A DNA stretch of 64,000 bases from positions 4,774,001 through 4,838,000 of the forward strand of contig NZ_CP016793.1 in NCBI RefSeq assembly GCF_001701025.1. The letters are read 5' to 3'. This DNA comes from Lentzea guizhouensis (GTDB lineage Bacteria; Actinomycetota; Actinomycetes; Mycobacteriales; Pseudonocardiaceae). Position numbers and translations under genes: made by a program. The notes under the pieces were generated by a model. That model did not search any database and was not told where the DNA came from. It saw nothing but the letters and a program-made list of their open reading frames with translations. This document shows positions 60,308 through 64,000 of this stretch, piece after piece (position 1 is the stretch's first letter; each line of letters starts with the position of its first letter).

Positions 60308-60413
60308 GACCCGACGATGTCGGCTCCGCCGGCCGGGCACAGTGGGGTGGGCCGCCGAGTCGAGGTGGGGTTCTCCCCAGCGCCCGAAGACCCAGTGCCC
60401 GAGGATCCAGTGC

Positions 60414-60824
60414 TCAGGCGCCCGGTGCCTTGGGACGGATGATGCACGTGAGGCGCGCCGTGCAGGTGCGGTTGCCCTCCTCGTCGGAGACGACGATCTC
60501 GTAGGTCGCGGTCGACCGGCCGAGGTGGATGGGCCGCGCCACGCCGGTGACCAGGCCTTCACGCGCCGCCCGGTGGTGGGTGCACGACAGCTCGAGTCCT
60601 AGCGCGACGGAGCCGAACGACGCGGCGTGCATCGTGGCACCGACGGAACCGAGCAGCTCGGCGAGCACCGCGTTCGCGCCGCCGTGCAGGAGGCCGAACG
60701 GCTGGCGGTTGCCCTTGACCGGCATCGTGCCGACCATCTCCTGGACATCCCATCGGGTGATTTCTATGCCCATGCGGGTGTGCAACTGCTCGTCTGCGTA
60801 CTCGGTGGGCAGGTCGCCGGTCAC
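60414..60824 (-). CDS. Hotdog-fold thioesterase, PaaI-like
   Basis: The 136-residue protein belongs to the PaaI/YdiI hotdog thioesterases. Typical motifs are QPFGLLHGGANAVLAELLGSVGA, which carries the helix with the active-site Glu, and GLVTGVARPIHLGRSTATYEIVVSDEEGN. It would hydrolyse acyl-CoA thioesters, often aromatic or short-chain. GTG 60824 is chosen because GGAG lies 5 bases upstream; a TTG at 60842 is the alternative. It is divergent from polA, with only 54 bases between start codons. Confidence 0.88.
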   Translation of the reverse strand: MTGDLPTEYADEQLHTRMGIEITRWDVQEMVGTMPVKGNRQPFGLLHGGANAVLAELLGSVGATMHAASFGSVALGLELSCTHHRAAREGLVTGVARPIHLGRSTATYEIVVSDEEGNRTCTARLTCIIRPKAPGA

Positions 60825-60878
60825 GTGCGCTCCAGGGCTCAAGCGAAACTGTCAGACCCCCACCCTAGACTCGGGCTC

Positions 60879-63551
60879 GTGACTCACTCAGACGTGAAGC
60901 GGCTCCTGCTCATCGACGGTCACTCGATGGCCTACCGAGCGTTCTACGCCCTGCCCGCCGAGAACTTCGTGACGAAGACGGGCCAGGTCACGAACGCCGT
61001 GTACGGCTTCACGTCCATGTTGATCAACATCTTGCGCGACGAGCAGCCCACGCACGTCGCGGTGGCGTTCGACGTGTCCCGCAAGACGTTCCGCTCCGAG
61101 CAGTACCCCGAGTACAAGGCCGGTCGCTCCTCGACGCCGGACGAGTTCCGCAGCCAGGTCTCCCTGATCAAGGACGTGCTGGCCACGCTCAGCATCCCCA
61201 CGATGGACAAGGAGAACTACGAGGCGGACGACATCATCGCGACCCTGACCACGCAGGCCGTGGCGCAGGGGATCGAGGTGGAGATCGTCACCGGCGACCG
61301 CGACGCGTTCCAGCTGGTCAACGACAAGGTCACGGTGTTGTACCCGGTCAAGGGCGTCTCCGAGATGGGCCGCTTCACGCCCGCCTACGTCGAGGAGAAG
61401 CACGGCGTGCGGCCCGACCAGTACGCGGACTACGCGGCGGTGCGCGGCGACTCGTCGGACAACCTGCCGAACACGCCCGGCGTGGGCCCGAAGACGATCA
61501 TCAAGCTGCTCAACCAGTTCGGCGGGCTGAACGAGCTGGTCGACCGCATCGACGAGGTGCCGGGCAAGGTCGGCGAGGCGCTGCGCGGCAACCTGGCGAA
61601 CATCATCATGAACCGCCAGCTCACGGAGCTGATCAAGGACGTCGAGCTGCCGTACACGATCGACGGCCTCGAGGTGCAGCAGTGGGACCGCGACGCGGTG
61701 CACCGCCTGTTCGACGAGCTGGAGTTCCGCGTCCTGCGCGACCGGCTGTTCCAGACGCTGACCACCGCGGAACCCGAGGCCGAGGAGGGCTTCGAGGTCT
61801 CCGGTGGAGCGATCCCCGCCGGCACGCTCGCGAAGTGGCTCGACGACAACGCGCGCAAGACGCGGGTCGGTGTCGCCCTGCGCATCACGACCGACCTGGA
61901 CGGCGTCGCGCTGTGCACGGCCGACGGTGAGGGCGGCTACGTCGACGTCACGGAGCTGAACGAGGCCGACGAGCAGGCACTGGCCGCCTGGCTGTCCGAC
62001 GAGAGCGTCGCCAAGGCGGGCCACGACCTGAAGCTGCCGCTGCGCCGCGTGCGCGCCCGCGGGTGGAAGCTGCGCGGCCTCACCTCGGACACGGCACTCG
62101 CCGCCTACCTGGTGCGTCCCGGCCAGCGTTCGTTCGCGCTCGACGACCTGGCGCTGCGCTACCTCAAGCGCGAGCTGCGGGCCGAGGAGTCCGGCGACGG
62201 CCAGCTGTCACTGCTCTCCGACGAGTCGGAGGAGGCGCAGAAGATCGCGACCGGTGCGATCCTGCGCGCGCGTGCCGTGGCCGAGCTCGCCGACCGCCTC
62301 GACGAGGAGCTGGTCACGATCGGCGGCGCCGACCTGCTCGCGAACCTCGAGCTGCCGCTGATGAACGTGCTGGACGACGTCGAGGCCATCGGCATCGCGA
62401 TCGACGTCGAGCACCTGTCGGAGCTGGAGGCGCACTTCGCCGCCGGCGTGAAGCAGGCGGCGCAGGACGCGTACTCGGTGATCGGCAAGGAGATCAACCT
62501 CGGCAGCCCCAAGCAGCTGCAGACGGTCCTGTTCGACGAGCTGAAGATGCCGAAGACGAAGAAGACCAAGACCGGCTACACCACGGACGCCGACGCGCTG
62601 CAGAACCTGTTCGAGCAGACCGAGCACCCGTTCCTGCAGCACCTGCTGTCCCACCGCGACGTCACCCGCCTGAAGTCCACTGTGGACGGCCTGCTGAAGT
62701 CGGTGGCCGACGACGGCCGCATCCACACGACGTTCCACCAGACGATCGCCGCGACCGGCCGGCTGTCCTCGACGGACCCGAACCTGCAGAACATCCCGAT
62801 CCGCACCGACGAGGGCCGCCGCATCCGCCAGGCGTTCGTCGTCGGCGAGGGCTACGCGGAGCTGATGACCGCGGACTACAGCCAGATCGAGATGCGGATC
62901 ATGGCCACGCTGTCCGGCGACGAGGGCCTGATCGCGGCGTTCAACTCCGGCGAGGACCTGCACACCTACGTGGCGTCGCAGGCGTTCTCGATCCCCACCT
63001 CCGAGGTGACGGGCGAGATGCGCCGCCGCATCAAGGCCATGTCGTACGGCCTCGCCTACGGCCTGTCGGTGTTCGGCCTCTCGCAGCAGCTCCGCATCCC
63101 GACCGAGGAGGCGCGCGAGCAGATGGAGGCGTACTTCTCCCGCTTCGGCGGCGTGCGCGACTACCTCAACGAGATCGTGGAGAAGGCCCGCAAGGACGGC
63201 TACACCGAGACCGTCCTCGGCCGCCGCCGCTACCTGCCGGACCTCAACTCCGACAACCGCCAGCGCCGCGAGATGGCCGAACGCATGGCCCTCAACGCGC
63301 CGATCCAGGGCAGCGCCGCCGACATCATCAAGGTCGCGATGCTCGGCGTCTTCCGCGCCCTGGAGTCGTCCGGCCTGCGTTCCCGCATGCTGCTGCAGGT
63401 CCACGACGAACTGGTCCTGGAGATCGCCGACGGCGAGCGCGAGGCGGTCGAGGCCCTGGTCCGCGACCAGATGGGCAACGCCTACCAGCTGCAGGTCCCG
63501 CTGGAGGTCTCCGTGGGCGTCGGCCGCTCGTGGGACGACGCAGCGCACTAG
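60879..63551 (+). CDS. polA: DNA polymerase I
   Basis: The 890-residue enzyme has an N-terminal 5' nuclease (about 1-300; LLLIDGHSMAYRAFYALP, EADDIIATLT, GDRDAFQLV), a middle region where the 3'-5' exonuclease lacks the usual Asp-X-Glu motif, and a family A polymerase (about 480-890). Polymerase motif A is MTADYSQIEMRIMA, motif B RRRIKAMSYGLAYGLSVFG, motif C LLQVHDELVLEI. It replaces RNA primers and fills repair gaps without proofreading, as in mycobacteria. GTG 60879 starts VTHSDVKRL; a TAGACT -10-like box immediately upstream suggests a leaderless or near-leaderless transcript. Confidence 0.96.
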   Translation: MTHSDVKRLLLIDGHSMAYRAFYALPAENFVTKTGQVTNAVYGFTSMLINILRDEQPTHVAVAFDVSRKTFRSEQYPEYKAGRSSTPDEFRSQVSLIKDVLATLSIPTMDKENYEADDIIATLTTQAVAQGIEVEIVTGDRDAFQLVNDKVTVLYPVKGVSEMGRFTPAYVEEKHGVRPDQYADYAAVRGDSSDNLPNTPGVGPKTIIKLLNQFGGLNELVDRIDEVPGKVGEALRGNLANIIMNRQLTELIKDVELPYTIDGLEVQQWDRDAVHRLFDELEFRVLRDRLFQTLTTAEPEAEEGFEVSGGAIPAGTLAKWLDDNARKTRVGVALRITTDLDGVALCTADGEGGYVDVTELNEADEQALAAWLSDESVAKAGHDLKLPLRRVRARGWKLRGLTSDTALAAYLVRPGQRSFALDDLALRYLKRELRAEESGDGQLSLLSDESEEAQKIATGAILRARAVAELADRLDEELVTIGGADLLANLELPLMNVLDDVEAIGIAIDVEHLSELEAHFAAGVKQAAQDAYSVIGKEINLGSPKQLQTVLFDELKMPKTKKTKTGYTTDADALQNLFEQTEHPFLQHLLSHRDVTRLKSTVDGLLKSVADDGRIHTTFHQTIAATGRLSSTDPNLQNIPIRTDEGRRIRQAFVVGEGYAELMTADYSQIEMRIMATLSGDEGLIAAFNSGEDLHTYVASQAFSIPTSEVTGEMRRRIKAMSYGLAYGLSVFGLSQQLRIPTEEAREQMEAYFSRFGGVRDYLNEIVEKARKDGYTETVLGRRRYLPDLNSDNRQRREMAERMALNAPIQGSAADIIKVAMLGVFRALESSGLRSRMLLQVHDELVLEIADGEREAVEALVRDQMGNAYQLQVPLEVSVGVGRSWDDAAH

Positions 63552-63559
63552 TCACCGCG

Positions 63560-63590
63560 AGTTCCACCGGGCACTCTCCCCACTGGAACT
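63560..63590 (+). terminator. Hairpin after polA
   Basis: AGTTCCA (63560-63566) and TGGAACT (63584-63590) form a 7-bp stem 8 bases after the polA stop. The following TATAAC (63591-63596) could be the -10 of the next gene, so the dyad may be a terminator, an operator, or both. Confidence 0.5.
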
Positions 63591-63626
63591 TATAACGCAC
63601 CGGGGGACTTGCCGCAAGACCCGGGG

Positions 63627-63669
63627 TTCCCCTCACAATTCGTGGCCTACCAGCGAATTGTGAGGGGAA
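63627..63669 (+). promoter_or_regulatory. Perfect 16-bp inverted repeat over the glycosyltransferase RBS
   Basis: TTCCCCTCACAATTCG (63627-63642) and CGAATTGTGAGGGGAA (63654-63669) are perfectly complementary with an 11-base spacer. The second arm includes GAGGGGAAA, the ribosome-binding site of the gene starting at 63677. In DNA it could be a regulator operator of the TetR type; in RNA it would hide the ribosome-binding site. Confidence 0.75.
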
Positions 63670-63676
63670 ATCCATC

Positions 63677-64000
63677 ATGCGCTTTCTGGTGTCCACGATC
63701 GGTTCCCGCGGCGAGGCACAACCCGTGACCGCCCTGGCCGTGCGGCTGCGCGACCTCGGCAACGACGTCACCGTCGTCGCGCCTCCCGACTTCGCCGACC
63801 TGGTGACCGGCAACGGCATCCACTTCGTCCCGGTCGGCCCTGTGCTGCGTCGCGCCGCCGACGTCGATCCCTCGCAGCTCAAGGCATTGGCCGAACAGAG
63901 CGTGCGCGACCAGTTCGCGGTGTTGACCGCTGCCGCCGCCGGCGCCGACGTCCTGGTCGCAGGCGGCGCGTTGCAACACGCCACCCGTTCCGTCGCCGAA
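63677..64000 (+). CDS. Glycosyltransferase, MGT/UGT type (truncated by window end)
   Basis: Only the first 108 codons lie in the window. They read RFLVSTIGSRGEAQPVTALAVRLRDLGNDVTVVAPPDF and VTGNGIHFVPVGPVLR, the N-terminal acceptor-binding half of GT1 glycosyltransferases such as those acting on macrolides or glycopeptides. The catalytic His is not visible at this point (the usual GHxxP at position 13-20 is replaced by GSRGEAQP). The ATG follows GAGGGGAAA inside an inverted repeat. The acceptor cannot be known; it might be a natural product or a macrolide-inactivating function. Confidence 0.82.
   Translation, partial: MRFLVSTIGSRGEAQPVTALAVRLRDLGNDVTVVAPPDFADLVTGNGIHFVPVGPVLRRAADVDPSQLKALAEQSVRDQFAVLTAAAAGADVLVAGGALQHATRSVAE

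Noticed and set aside
63627..63669. Resemblance of GAATTGTGAG to half of the lac operator
   Set aside because: Only ten bases match and the arms are arranged with the opposite polarity and another spacing. There is no LacI-family gene in the window, so this is chance similarity.

Overview
This 64 kb window is chromosomal DNA from a high-GC Gram-positive bacterium, most likely an actinomycete of the order Pseudonocardiales (Lentzea/Saccharothrix-like). That placement is inferred from very GC-rich codon use, many GTG starts, 4-nt ATGA/GTGA gene overlaps, and the presence of Lsr2, CsoR, an ANTAR response regulator, a SigE-type ECF sigma factor and a PopR-linked clpP pair. No prophage, insertion sequence, rRNA operon, CRISPR array or complete biosynthetic gene cluster is visible. 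The last gene is a truncated macrolide-type glycosyltransferase that could begin an accessory region.

Layout. 0-5 kb: small membrane and unknown genes, an array of GC-rich hairpins, then a tandem glycine riboswitch driving gcvT-glyA. 5-12 kb: a secreted repeat protein, a cytosolic S9 peptidase, a polyamine operon (ornithine decarboxylase, speD, speE) and a membrane metallophosphoesterase. 12-16.7 kb: ECF sigma factor with a putative anti-sigma partner, fused PabAB, Lsr2, CsoR and an unusual Leu(CAA) tRNA. 17-18.6 kb: two ClpP paralogues, the second without its catalytic serine, convergent with a PopR-like regulator; both promoters carry matching palindromes. 18.7-22 kb: small unknown, secreted and transport genes. 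22-28.3 kb: an apparent operon of extracytoplasmic esterase, MprF-like aminoacyl-lipid synthase and LuxR-type ATPase regulator. 28.4-37.5 kb: maleylacetate reductase-like protein, secreted S15 peptidase, RecQ, a duplicated secreted beta-barrel protein, a NACHT-like membrane NTPase, an MT0933-type antitoxin homologue and a secreted cyclophilin.

37.5-45.5 kb: a catabolic cluster (TetR regulator, glutaryl-CoA dehydrogenase, CaiB/BaiF CoA-transferase, amino-acid dehydrogenase, FAD amine oxidase, aldehyde dehydrogenase, divergent LysR regulator) that fits a lysine/pipecolate/glutarate route to crotonyl-CoA. 45.5-53.4 kb: HEAT-repeat and membrane proteins, a DinB-like protein, a TPP enzyme, lipoproteins, a gene with a potentially structured leader, a PdtaR-like ANTAR response regulator and a large secreted protein. 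53.6-59.1 kb: a complete branched-chain amino-acid ABC transporter, livK-H-M-G-F. 59.1-64 kb: secreted lipase-like hydrolase, hotdog thioesterase, polA, and the glycosyltransferase whose ribosome-binding site lies in a perfect 16-bp inverted repeat.

Most genes are housekeeping or ordinary metabolism. The strongest points for follow-up are the ClpP pair with a dead subunit and its PopR circuit, the aminoacyl-lipid operon with a degenerate rhomboid-like domain, the possible structured leader at 50.2 kb, the class-I-shaped Leu tRNA, and the inverted repeat at the glycosyltransferase start. No search or folding program was run; family assignments rest on motif recognition.
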